From positions 248,001 to 312,000 of the forward strand of contig JBAMDO010000040.1 in NCBI GenBank assembly GCA_037074765.1: DNA of 64,000 nt, written 5' to 3'. This stretch comes from Mansonella perstans (Eukaryota > Nematoda > Chromadorea > Rhabditida > Onchocercidae). The translations under genes were made by a program, and so were the position numbers. The notes beneath the pieces are model-generated. The model was not told the DNA's origin. It saw only the letters and a program-made list of their open reading frames with translations, and searched no databases. Numbering within the stretch: position 1 is the first letter of the stretch; every line of letters begins with the position of its first letter. Shown piece by piece: positions 52,961 through 64,000 of the stretch.

Positions 52961-55900
52961 AAATAATGTGCATATTTAATTTTTTTTTCCCAAAAAAAGT
53001 ATGTTTCACAGATGCTAACGAGGATCAAATTAACAGTTATTCAAGGTTCTGTAGTTCTTTAAGTGGACAAGCCTATTTTCTTCTACATGTATTTATTACC
53101 GAAATTGCAATGGATAAAAAGCAGTATTTTATTGCACACAGTAGGAAGTGTTGTGTTTCCATTCCAGGTGCAAGTGAAAATGAATGGACAGAGCAGGAAT
53201 GATTGAACCGATGAAAATTTTAAGCACAATGAATAAAATATTGACGATTCTTTATCCCTTTTGTTGCATTCGCTATGTACATGTACATAAATATAATTAT
53301 GCATAAGACGCATATATTAACACTATTTTAGTCCTATTCAATTCTTACGTCTTTCTTCGGTTACCGTTTCATTTCATTTCATCGCGATTTTCATATCTAG
53401 TACCAATCATTATTTCACGTTATGCATTAACAGGAAATTATTTGATGATACTGTTGGATCAGCAATAAACTAATTCAAATGAACTATGCAGTTACTTACC
53501 AGTATCGCTATTGAACAGATACAATCCAAGTAATTTGAAAAATATACAAATTTAGGCAGAATCTAACAACAACTTTCCTCATATATTTTTAGGGGCTAGC
53601 AATAATCGCCGGGAACATTTCTTCATTCTCCGTCAACTATCAGCAAAATTCGAATAAAGTAAATGACTGTTTTCTTTTTTGGTCATACTTCATCTCTACC
53701 TCACCATACATTTTAATCTTATAAAATTTTTTCGGGAATATTTTTTTACTAAAAAAGTTATATTAGTAATAGCAACACCTTTCTACTACGTGCCTCACCA
53801 TATCTTTCAATTTTAAAACCATAGGGTGAAATCATACTAATCGTTATGAATTTACAGCAATCAAAAAAAAAAGCTCACTATCACAAAAAGTATTTATAAC
53901 TGCATTTTATTTGATCCAAATAAAATGTTTTTTCAAGTAAAAGTTATGAGAATTTTAAATTTTCAATCATTCTGAATATCTAAAGCACCTACAATATTCA
54001 TACGTAATTTTGATCTTAATCTGTGCAATCCATTGTAATTGCTTCTGATACTTAATGCATACAATTAAAAACATAATTCAGAAATTGAATTTTGGTAGGA
54101 CAAGTTGATGAATCAAGAATTAATATTCTTGGAAGCCAAATATAACGGATGGAACAATTCTCTGTGTATAAACAAAAAGCTTTCAAGCAGATATCACACA
54201 AAAAAGTAGACAGAGAGCTGCTAAATTTTGTAAATAATTTTAAGCACACGAAGAAAAATGACATTGCAGAATAAAATGGAAACAAAAATTTTACAAAAAT
54301 CTGTGTTTATTTTGTGTATTTACGCTGAATAAGAATAAAATATGATTAATTTTCGAAATATTTATTACATTTTAGGATAAAGTTGCATGGATTAGTGTAG
54401 TCAGTCAATCAGTAAGCCATCTATTTAGAGAAGGATGAACTGAAAAAGTATGGTAGTGGATTCTTTCTAATTTGAGAAGAGAATTTTTAGTGAACTAAAT
54501 GTGAAGTGAGTCAAATGAAAGAGGAAAGGTAGCTTAAAGAGGTATAACACAAACGGAGAACCATTTACATAGTAAAACAAACAGATAAACATTCGGGATA
54601 ACTTTGGAACGAGATAAATGAAATGAAAATGTTTTAGCAAGCAGAGATACACATTTGAAATGACTTAGTTAGACTTTCTGGATCGCTGACATAACAGTGC
54701 AATCGTCAATGTTAAATCTAATCCCGGATGTGAATCATTGCAACTCCAATTTATCCTTTAAAATGTCATATCTCGAGTCATTTCATTTTTCAAGTAGGTG
54801 CCCATCGAAGTAAATGTAGCCCATTGAAATTTGATGAGTTAGCTTGCAGTTTAAACGAATGTTAGGAGAAAAATTACTTTGATCAACGTGACATTGTCAT
54901 TTCTGATCAAACATGTTGTGTTTTTCCTCATATCTTTCATTTTCGAGCAGATTTCATATCGTAATTACTTGTCTCATTTGAAAGTACTAACTCTTTCTAT
55001 AATGGAAAATATTGAAGTTACTATGAATTGCAAACAATTTTTGTGATTTAGCAATTATTTGAATGAATTTATTTCTCACTAAGCATAATTCTTCTATTCA
55101 AATAAAATTTACTAATGAAAGTTAAGTTTAAGTAAAAAATTATAGATACTGTTGAATGTTGCATAAAAAATAAGTTATATTAATGTTAGTCAAAACGAAA
55201 AATTTAATTAAAACTTCGAACTGTCCCAGTCAAATAACACAGTATGAATTGTAAACGTTTTTCTGCCTTTTCTAATAAGTAAATGAGCTTTTTTTTTTTA
55301 AAAAATAATCAACGGTTTGTATTGCAAGCACTGCCCAAGATCCAGTCAATGATTGCGATATTTGCAAGTTTTTCCAGAACTATCTTGTCTTTTTTCTTTG
55401 CTTTTATTAGGAAAATATGCTCACGTCTTGGCTTTTCGACCCATTTTTACTCAATATGTATTAAGATCGAAGTTTTGATTGTAACGGAAGAAACCTATTG
55501 GGACATATTTATCAAGACAATTCGTTTTTCAAGCGTATTTATGCCCATCTTATATGATGACATACTGAGTCTCTCGTTAATCTACCATGACAATAGGAAA
55601 TAAGCAAAAAGACATTACCATTTACATCTTTTTCCGTTTCCTTCTGTATTTCAGAAACTATTACACAAGAATAACCATCAGAAATGAACAGAAATGAACG
55701 AAATCAACCGTTCTAAATGTATATCTCCAAACTTTAAATTGCATCGAAATCGCTATTCTATCCGTTGCTATTGAGCTGAGTCCAATATCATTGTTCGACC
55801 AAATACTCTCACATTTACAGATGATCAGAAAAAAACCTACAAGCGCAGGTCAGAAAAAGTGAGAAAAAAAAAGCAGAAGAAATGATCCAATACATTGGAT

Positions 55901-58900
55901 GAATTATTTTGAAATAGAAAATGTCAACTAATTCCGTATCTTCCGTTACATATCCCATTTATTTAAACAGCGTTGTCTCCATGGATCACGAAAAAGGGAA
56001 AAGCGTATGTTTCAATTTTTGCATAATTCTATTTCCAACAATATCAATTTTATAACATAAACTTATAAAGACAGAATTTTCAAATTTGTTCTAAATTAAA
56101 ATTTGCGATGAAACTCACAAAAATAGCAAAACAGTATCAATTTACAAGAAGCTTTGATCCATTCGGATTCATTCGGAGTTTTCAATCAAAATGATATGCT
56201 AAATTTTGATTTATTCGGAGTTTTCAGTTAAAGTGATATATTTTACAATAATACAGCAATCTTTTCATATTTTCTGCGCACTGATGTATATTTCGAGCGA
56301 TAACAAAACGACAGTTACGCAGAACATCAAGAGAAAATTTTGCAAAGAATTTAGCACCAAAAATTTACAGACCTGTAAGTCGAGTGGATAAATTCGAATT
56401 TGGAATTTCCAACTCCCTGAATAAAAACCAAAAATTCTACATATACTATCAAGCGAAATATATATATATATATAAGTTACAGCTTCCAACAAGATAACGG
56501 CAATACGCATTTACAATTCGATACACATTCATATTCCCACTAGGAGACTTTTCCTCTTACCACAAATCATTTTCGCAAAATACTGCAACATTTCAATGAG
56601 AAAATTGAAAAACGAGAGAAAAAAAGAGAGTTTTCTATTTCTTGCAGAATAATTGACTTCTGTAAATTAATAATCTTTTTACCAAATAAGTTTTTTCGAA
56701 GGAAAGAAATCGTACTCGACAATTGCAGCAAATTTAAAACTGACTGTGGGAAATTGATTATTTATCACAACTTAATATAGTCGCAACAGCTTATCACTAA
56801 TATTCAAAAAGTTACATTATTTCAAAGGCAATCAAATCAAATCTGTCGTGATTTTTCCTATTTTTTGTACTGATGGCTGCAAATAAAAATAGTGTCTTTA
56901 TTTTCCATATCAATTTTTGACATATGCAGGATACTGATAATATTACAGTTGAATTCATTGTGGGTAATATTCACTGATGAAAACCTTTTAACGGAATTTG
57001 TCACACTATGACGATTTGCTTTGATGGTACTTCTCAATCAGAAGAAGATAAATATCATTATTGCTAGAATATTTACATGTTAAAATATCTATCCTGACAT
57101 GCAGAAGTATTACAATGATCTACAATAGTTCACTTATACCTTCCGAAAATTGTCAACTATTTTGAAAGGTTAGAATTTCCAGCTTGAATGTAATCAGCTG
57201 GTAAGTTGGGGATTATAATTGTTTCCTCCTAGATATACAAAGATATCAGGTGATATAAACAATCGTCCCATTGATAATGATGCGATGTTAAGAATGCTTA
57301 CAGTCTTATTCCATATTTCAATGCGCTGCGATATTCGCATCTCTGTTTTTTTTTTTTTTTTTTGTTATCCAAAGCAGCAGACAGGACATCCCGCAGAAGA
57401 GCTGTCACTGAAAAATGTCGAGCCCGAATAAGTCAGCCATTTGAAATTTCAGTCAGAAATAAAACATTTGTCATCGATATTTCGTTTTGTTAAAAAAATC
57501 ACTTGCTCTTTCAATTATTACTATAAAGCAAATAATCAGGCTATAAAGGTAAGTAATAAAGTTTTCCAACCCGTATAATAATTTTGGTCAAGAAAAAAGA
57601 TACAATTGTACGCAGCATCACTTTTGAAATGAAAATCTTGCCAGTTTCTTCCCCGACAAGACAAAAGTGCTGATAAAAGGCATCCATTGCAATAAAGATA
57701 AAAATCTGATGAAATCTTAATCTTCGAAATTGTGGTTTTAATGAATAAAACCGTATTATTACAACTTTTTACTTCTTTTTGCATTTTTCCATCTATAACC
57801 GAACAATTAAATTTGAAGTGTCAGTTTTTCTTTGTGATCTAATTGAATTTTCATAACTATAACACATTATCCGTCAACCAAAGAAAGTGCGATATCTCCG
57901 CTCATTGTTTCATTTTTCAAAAAATACGGTAAATCATAATTTTTCACTTTCTTAGTTTAATTAAATCACTTCACATTTTTCATCATCAGGAATGTAGTTC
58001 AAACTTTAGCCCAGTCTCCTATTAGTAGATTAGTCCACAGAGGAAGAGGAAAGGTAGTTAGTATTGGCTAGATCAGCAGTATTAATTATGGCATTTAGGG
58101 AAAATACATGAAAAAGATGTTTATTTCACATTGCTTGCTACTTTAACAATATTTTACATTATTATGAACAGACAAAAATTAATCAGATAGTCTTCTAATC
58201 TTACTTACTACTCTATTTTGTGTTGTGTGATGTTTTAGCATTTAAATCACCATCAAATAATAGTATTGATTATAAAAATGGCTAATATTTGAATGGTTGT
58301 CCAAAACTGAGGAAAAAAAAGAGGAAAATAAAATAAATGAGTAATTGAAACTTCAAAACAATGAAAAAAATTTGTTTGTTAAAAATTTTGAGATATTTTA
58401 CAATAAAAATCCGTAGAAACAGAAATGACAATATGTGAACTGTGATAAAATAATTCGAAAATTCTTATGGCCAAGTGGAAAATAAAAAAAAAAGAATTAA
58501 GACAAGTTTTTTTCCTGAACACATTTCTAAATGTAAATGAAATTTGAAATTTCATTTTCCTATGAAATTCTATTCAACTGCATGAAGCATTACCATTAAT
58601 AAAATAAGGAGGAGATAACGCATGACAAATCCTCTTAGCATTTAAAGTTCGTTTGTCAATTTATTTATTTTACAAAAATTCAAATAATTTAATTTAATTC
58701 GCTTCAGTGAAACAAAATTTAAACTAAACTTAAAGGCTAAGATGATAATGCAAATTCATTGGGCATAATCAATTTGCTGAATAGGGAAAATGTGGATTAT
58801 GTTGACTCTAATCAATCAGCAGTAATTAAAAGTAGATAGCAATCATAAATAGTCACATTAAACAAAAACAACGAGTGGACAAGGGAAGAAAGCAACGATA

Positions 58901-59280
58901 ATGTTACAGATAATATAGTGATAATGAGTGATGAGATGCTGATATGATATATGTACTGATGGATCACGTCGAATTTAAGCCAACAACTCATGTTTCAAAT
59001 ATAACAATCTGTAAAAATTAGCAATTTTACTTATAAATCTGATAAATTGCATTCTGCAGATGACAGCTAAGCCATCTGCTAACTTTTAATTCCTGTCGTA
59101 AGTACAATCAAAAAAAAAAAAAAAGAATTCTTTCAGAGCTAATTCAAATTTCCAAGCAACATATTCTTATAACATAGCTTTCAAAAATAACACCTGTCGA
59201 AGCAATTCGTTAAAAAATCGTAAAATTGTACAAACAACAATTTTTTTCTTTTTTTTAAGTAAATGTGAAAAATTGTAGCA
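52961..59280. other. 6.3-kb stretch upstream of GON-1 without supportable genes
   Basis: Very AT-rich. Many ORFs of 60-106 codons occur (for example 55283-55603 plus and 54052-54285 minus), but none shows conserved motifs or in-phase partner exons. A short duplication of TTCGGAGTTTTCA occurs near 56173 and 56215. It may hold distant control elements of the GON-1-type gene. Confidence 0.5.
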
Positions 59281-59297
59281 TATCATCAAACGTATTA

Positions 59298-59328
59298 TTT
59301 TTTTTTTTTTTTTCCACTTTGATACAGC

Positions 59329-59373
<45 letters not shown>

Positions 59374-59780
59374 AACAATAAGAGAAGATTGGAAATAAGC
59401 AAATAAATAAACATAATTTATACGAGACTGAAATAAGCAATTGAGGAACAATCAGACATATTTTCATTTAGCCAAATAAGCACCAAAAAAAAAAAAAAAA
59501 AGAAAAAGAAATGAACTAATTTGAAAAAAAAAAAAAAAAGAAAATGAAACAAATGGAAAAGCACTAGAATACTGACACTGAAATGAACAATTAATGAAAA
59601 AAGTTTATTCCTATTTTGGTATAAATAAAATGTGAAAAATGGAAAAAGAGGCAAGAGAGGTGAAAAGTTTAGACAATAGATTTTTTTTTATGTTGTAGAA
59701 ATAGAATAAGTTAGTCTAATTTCACTAAAAAATTTTGTACTTCAATCTTAATTACTAATTTCACTACAATGAATTTGAGG

Positions 59781-59808
<28 letters not shown>
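59298..59808. repeat. Cluster of homopolymer tracts
   Basis: A T run at about 59298-59313 and A runs at about 59333-59370 (38 bases), 59486-59501, 59525-59539 and 59780-59808. The long ORFs on the minus strand here (Phe runs) come from these tracts. Confidence 0.9.
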
Positions 59809-59817
<9 letters not shown>

Positions 59818-59944
59818 GAAAAACTAAGAAGAAAAATGGAATCGGCGGCGACTTGACAGCTAGTAAAAAAGGGGAATTGCATCCCCCGTATTGCTCTGTC
59901 TGTGCTTAATGCTTCCGTTACTGCTCACATCCCTCTGTATATGT

Positions 59945-59950
<6 letters not shown>

Positions 59951-59982
<32 letters not shown>
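59951..59982. repeat. (GT)16 microsatellite
   Basis: A perfect GT dinucleotide run flanked by imperfect GTAT units. It accounts for the VCVCVC and HTHTHT peptides of overlapping ORFs on both strands. Confidence 0.95.
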
Positions 59983-59987
<5 letters not shown>

Positions 59988-60457
59988 AGTGCACGTCAGT
60001 ATCTGTCTCCGTAAAGTTAAAAATGCCTGTCTGTAAATGTTTATGCAGAAAAGTGTTGGTCACGCCAGACCAGAAGATTGCTTGCAATTTTGCTTGGTCG
60101 ACTTTTACTTTTTGCACACAACTGTTGCTTACATAATAAGCTAAAATATCCCTAAGATAATATAATGAGCTTGTAAGGTGTGAAAAGATGCTCATTACTA
60201 TCAGTTATAATTATGGTTAATTATTGTGATCATAATTAATGAGTTAAAAGTAAACAAACTTATTTGATATTAATCGATAAAAAAATATTCAAATTTTAAT
60301 CCATGAAGTTACTAAATCCAATTAGATAAGTGATCACTAGTTATATTATATATATTAAATTAATCTCATTATATTTCTTTGTTTAAAAAAATACATAAAT
60401 AAATTTAGGATATGAGTAATTTTTGAAAGAAAATTGAAAAGAAATATAGTAAAGGCT

Positions 60458-60481
60458 GATATGATATGATATGATATGATG
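60458..60481. repeat. Pentanucleotide (ATATG)n repeat
   Basis: About four to five perfect units of the ATATG type in otherwise plain AT-rich sequence. Confidence 0.85.
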
Positions 60482-63400
60482 CAATTGAATTCTTTAGTTT
60501 CACTTAAAGCACAAGTAAAACATAAAATGCTCAAAATAATATTTAGCGATTAGTAATGAATTTATAAAATGATTGTGAGGAATGAAAAGTTTTATTATCA
60601 AAAAATGTAATATTACATTAAAATATTCAGCGAAATGAAATTTTAAAATTTCTATTGAGGGCAAATTTATTGAATCTTACGATGAAATAATTGAAAAGCT
60701 AGATGATAACACCATGTTAGGAGACAATAATACTATACGTGAAATTTAATTATCCATATTTTAATATTATTGAATAAAAATTGTGAGTGCCAAAGTAAGA
60801 TTATCAGGAGAACGGCTTACATTGGCATTTACCAAATTTTCTTATCTAATCCATACGATTGTCATGGCAAGTTTTGATTGATTCTCAATGTTATTTAAAA
60901 ATATCCGATTTTTATTTACAATTCATATTTATTTGAATTTTTTATAAATGAATTAATGAATTAATGTTTTAATAAGGAAGAAAAAGGACTGATGGACAAA
61001 CAAAAAAAATAGCAGCAAGCGGTAAAAGTTATAACAATCAAGAAAATATGGTTTTTTTTGACAGTTGTATTTTTATAACTACTACGTCTTTCCTATCCCT
61101 TTCTTCCCCACAATGATGAGGGTATCTCAGTGCCGCTCCCTACAATTTTCATTTAATGATAATGTAAGCCAATATACCTTTAATGTGTTCCACTCTCTAA
61201 AAAGAAGATCCACGGAGGAAGAAGAGAGAAATGATATCAGAGAAATAGGCTGGGGAAAGAGATCGTAAACTTATAAACTGCTGTTTATTACTCTCAACTA
61301 TTTATTTTTTCTCAGCTCTGCTACACCTCATTCATTCTAACTAGATCTTTTTCCGCTCCACTTGAAAGTATTTCTCCGCACTGCTTATCTACCTTCAGAA
61401 CTGTCGGATTTTCAGGCACAGGATATCAAGAAACTATTATGTGGGATGTTTTTTTTTTTTTTTTTTTGGTTTGACTCAAGCAAATAAACAATACAGGGAA
61501 AAATATCCATGTTTAATGTTTACTACAAGAATTTACACCATTTATGCCATAATCTAAAAACTGAAACAACAACTCTGATAACTTAATGTTAACAATATCT
61601 GATTGAATGCTTTATATGCCATGTTTCTGTGTAATAATCTAAAATAGAAAGAATTTGAATTTTGTGAAATCTCACTTCAACAGCTATATAATAAATCTAA
61701 ATAAGTTTTTAAATTTGGATTGAATTTGATATACTTCAGTAAATTTATTATTATAGTCCAACAGTATTTGTTCGTTTTAAAAAGTAGTGGGCGAGAAAAG
61801 GAAACAATGACATACGACGTAAATGCACAGATGCAGGCAATCATTTTTTTTGTTGCTAGGGCAATCAGCAATTCAGGATGTAGTCCGGATGTGTATGAGC
61901 TTATAAACTCGCTAGATAATAATTCGACAGATGTGTTGATATGTGATAAGAAGGAAAATGGGGCCATATATTTTTTCAAACTTCACTGCCAAATCAAAAT
62001 ACTCAGTGTAATATAACATAATAATTTGATCATCAATGAAAATATAGATATTTTTCTGGCTGTAAATTAAACTCTACGGTGTAATTAAAACAAATGCACA
62101 AGCAATAATGGAAGAAACAACAAACTTTAACAAAGATGGAACTGCAAGTAATGCTAAATGTGTATTTTCTCGTTTGAAAACTGTATAATGGAAAGAATTT
62201 TTCGATTGCTGATTATTATTTTTGCGCAAATTTTTTAAAAACAAAAAAGAGGAGGAAAATCATTCCGTTCTTTTTTAAAATTTTTGACAAAGCAAGCAAA
62301 GATTAAAAAAAAATGCGAAATTTCAACGATTGAAAACAATTTTTATAACACGTAGTGGATTAAATAGAATTATATAATAACTTTTCCTAGAGAATCTATG
62401 TATGACTATATGTGCCAAACTCCATGATAAAGATTATATCCTCCATTCCTTGCTTTGCTCCCTTGATCTAATTGCAACAAATTGAAAATAATACAAACTG
62501 TTATCTGCTTAAATTGTCAAAAGGATGCACAAAACGCTTACATAACATAATTCTTCAAAGACAATATTTAGGTTATGTTTACTACACTCATGTAAATTTT
62601 GCAAATTTTCACCTTTACAAAAAAAAGTACATTGATTAATTTTTTGTAGGCTAATATCGTCGGGGAGACAATCTGTCAACATTTGTCAAAATAAGCGAAC
62701 AGCTACAGATAATGAATTGCAAGCAAAGGCATTAGGAAAAATCTGGTGCTCAATTACAAAATAAGAAACTAAAAAACTAGGAAAAAATGTTACGTAGCAC
62801 AATTGTCGATGCGTTTACAAATATTCTTTTTTTTTTTGCACTGAGCTTGATGTTTTTGTTGCTTTATCTTATTATCATTTACTACTATTCATTTTTTTTA
62901 ATAAATAATAAATAATTGACTTTACCATTCCTATCATAGGTCATATTGTAGCACTGCTAATTCCAGTGATATAAGAGAGAGTGGGAAAATGATAGGCAAA
63001 ATGATTATTGATATTCCATGACCTTTGGTGCATTTTATTATCCTCAGTTGTCAAAACATAGACCTAATAGAAAAAACACGATCAAATTCCATTTCATACT
63101 ATTTGAAAATATTTGAAATTTTCAGTAATGTACTGTATATTTCCGATATGTGCTGCATTCGTCAATTTTTTCATAATTACTATGGCATTGTTTACTGATT
63201 CTACCGATAAGATTAATATGAGTTTTCAGTCTATTCAGCTTTGCTAACCTGAAATGAAATCGCCGTTAGTTTAATCAGACGGATTGTCGTGTAATGAACA
63301 CACACATATATCATTTGTAAAATAAAATGGAAATGGTTCTGATATTTCCGAAATAAAATTTCGAACTTCTTTGTTAATTGTTTGAAATAAAGTCATGTTT

Positions 63401-64000
63401 CAATAGTTGAAAACTGAATTTATGCTTCCATAAGTTTTACATTCTACATAAGTTTACGACGTTTACGACTTCCATAAGTTTACGACGTGACCATTTGATG
63501 TTGACAGACATAATTATTGAAAAGGAGAAAAGAACTTGGAAGGTTTATATTACTTGTTTCCAGGCTTAGAAATATTCTTTTAGGCCTTGCCGCACATCGC
63601 TTTTTTCTTTTCTTTCATGAAGATTTTATCATTTTCAATGGCATGAAAAAAGTATCCTCAAAAGTAATATTTACTTTTTTTTAGCTACAATAAAGGAAAA
63701 ATTGATGATAAAAGATAGAGCAAGATTAAAAATAAATCTCGGCCTTTGATCTTTCACAAGGATTCAGAACGAGAGTTCGGTGAAAAAGTTGAAAGATCAT
63801 CTCATCTCAATCCTCGATCTATTCCCTACAAAATATTTTGTAATAACTTCACAGTATCATTTTCACTTTACATTATTAGAAATATCTGCAAGTCTAAATA
63901 AATTTAGTAATAAGAAGCACCCAAAAGCTTAAAAAGCACAAAAAATTTTTCAAAAATTATTATTTTTTAAATAATAACTATTTAAAGATAAAACTAGCAA
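60482..64000. other. 3.5-kb right-edge stretch without supportable genes
   Basis: AT-rich. The most protein-like ORF is 61720-62016 on the plus strand, where the part after MTYDVNAQMQAII has mixed composition, but it overlaps an equally long minus-strand ORF and has no splice partners. A T run lies at about 61450-61467. Short duplications of CATAAGTTTACGACG occur near 63448 and 63472. Confidence 0.5.

Noticed and set aside
59418..60195. ORFs with Phe runs and Cys-Val or His-Thr runs
   Set aside because: They are translations of homopolymer and (GT)n tracts.
61677..62016. Overlapping ORFs of about 100 codons on both strands
   Set aside because: Neither shows a family motif, and full overlap in opposite senses suggests chance.

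Overview
The window is AT-rich, intron-dense animal DNA from a nematode, most likely a spirurid or filarial worm. The reasons are that nearly every 3' splice site matches the nematode TTTTCAG or TTGCAG type, that many genes are short-exon models without operon spacing, and that the largest gene is a full GON-1-type ADAMTS protease. The species assignment is inference. All gene models below were joined by hand from conserved protein segments and checked for agreement of intron phase. None was tested against transcripts.

Layout. Positions 1-1416 are mostly without recognisable genes; a possible exon of a gene running off the left edge lies at 1-72. A mitochondrial serine beta-lactamase-like gene (LACTB type) runs leftwards from 6054 to 1417, and the iron-sulfur scaffold gene ISCU (3373-4153) sits inside one of its introns on the opposite strand. 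An unrecognised multi-exon gene begins at 6074, 19 bases from the LACTB start, and runs right. A 45-bp minisatellite lies at 8331-8575. Rightward genes then follow: a GT31 galactosyltransferase-like enzyme (11722-13950) and a leprecan/CRTAP-like secretory protein with a truncated, probably inactive dioxygenase end (16195-19361). A leftward FDX2-type ferredoxin (21020-20218) comes next, then a rightward V-ATPase accessory subunit ATP6AP1/Ac45 (23243-26496).

From 52791 down to 29594 one leftward gene fills 23 kb. It is a GON-1/ADAMTS9/20-type metalloprotease of 38 exons and about 2176 residues. In order it has a signal anchor, prodomain, reprolysin domain with HELGH, disintegrin-like module, central TSP1, Cys-rich and spacer regions, a long TSP1 array and a C-terminal GON domain. 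All 37 introns join in phase. The last 11 kb (52792-64000) shows no gene I can support and holds homopolymer, (GT)n and short-period repeats.

Functional themes. ISCU and FDX2 act in the same mitochondrial Fe-S assembly step, FDX2 supplying electrons to the scaffold complex, and LACTB is also mitochondrial. The GT31 enzyme, the leprecan-like protein, ATP6AP1 and the ADAMTS protease all belong to the secretory pathway or extracellular matrix. Apart from the nested and head-to-head pairs at the left, nothing in the sequence shows shared regulation.
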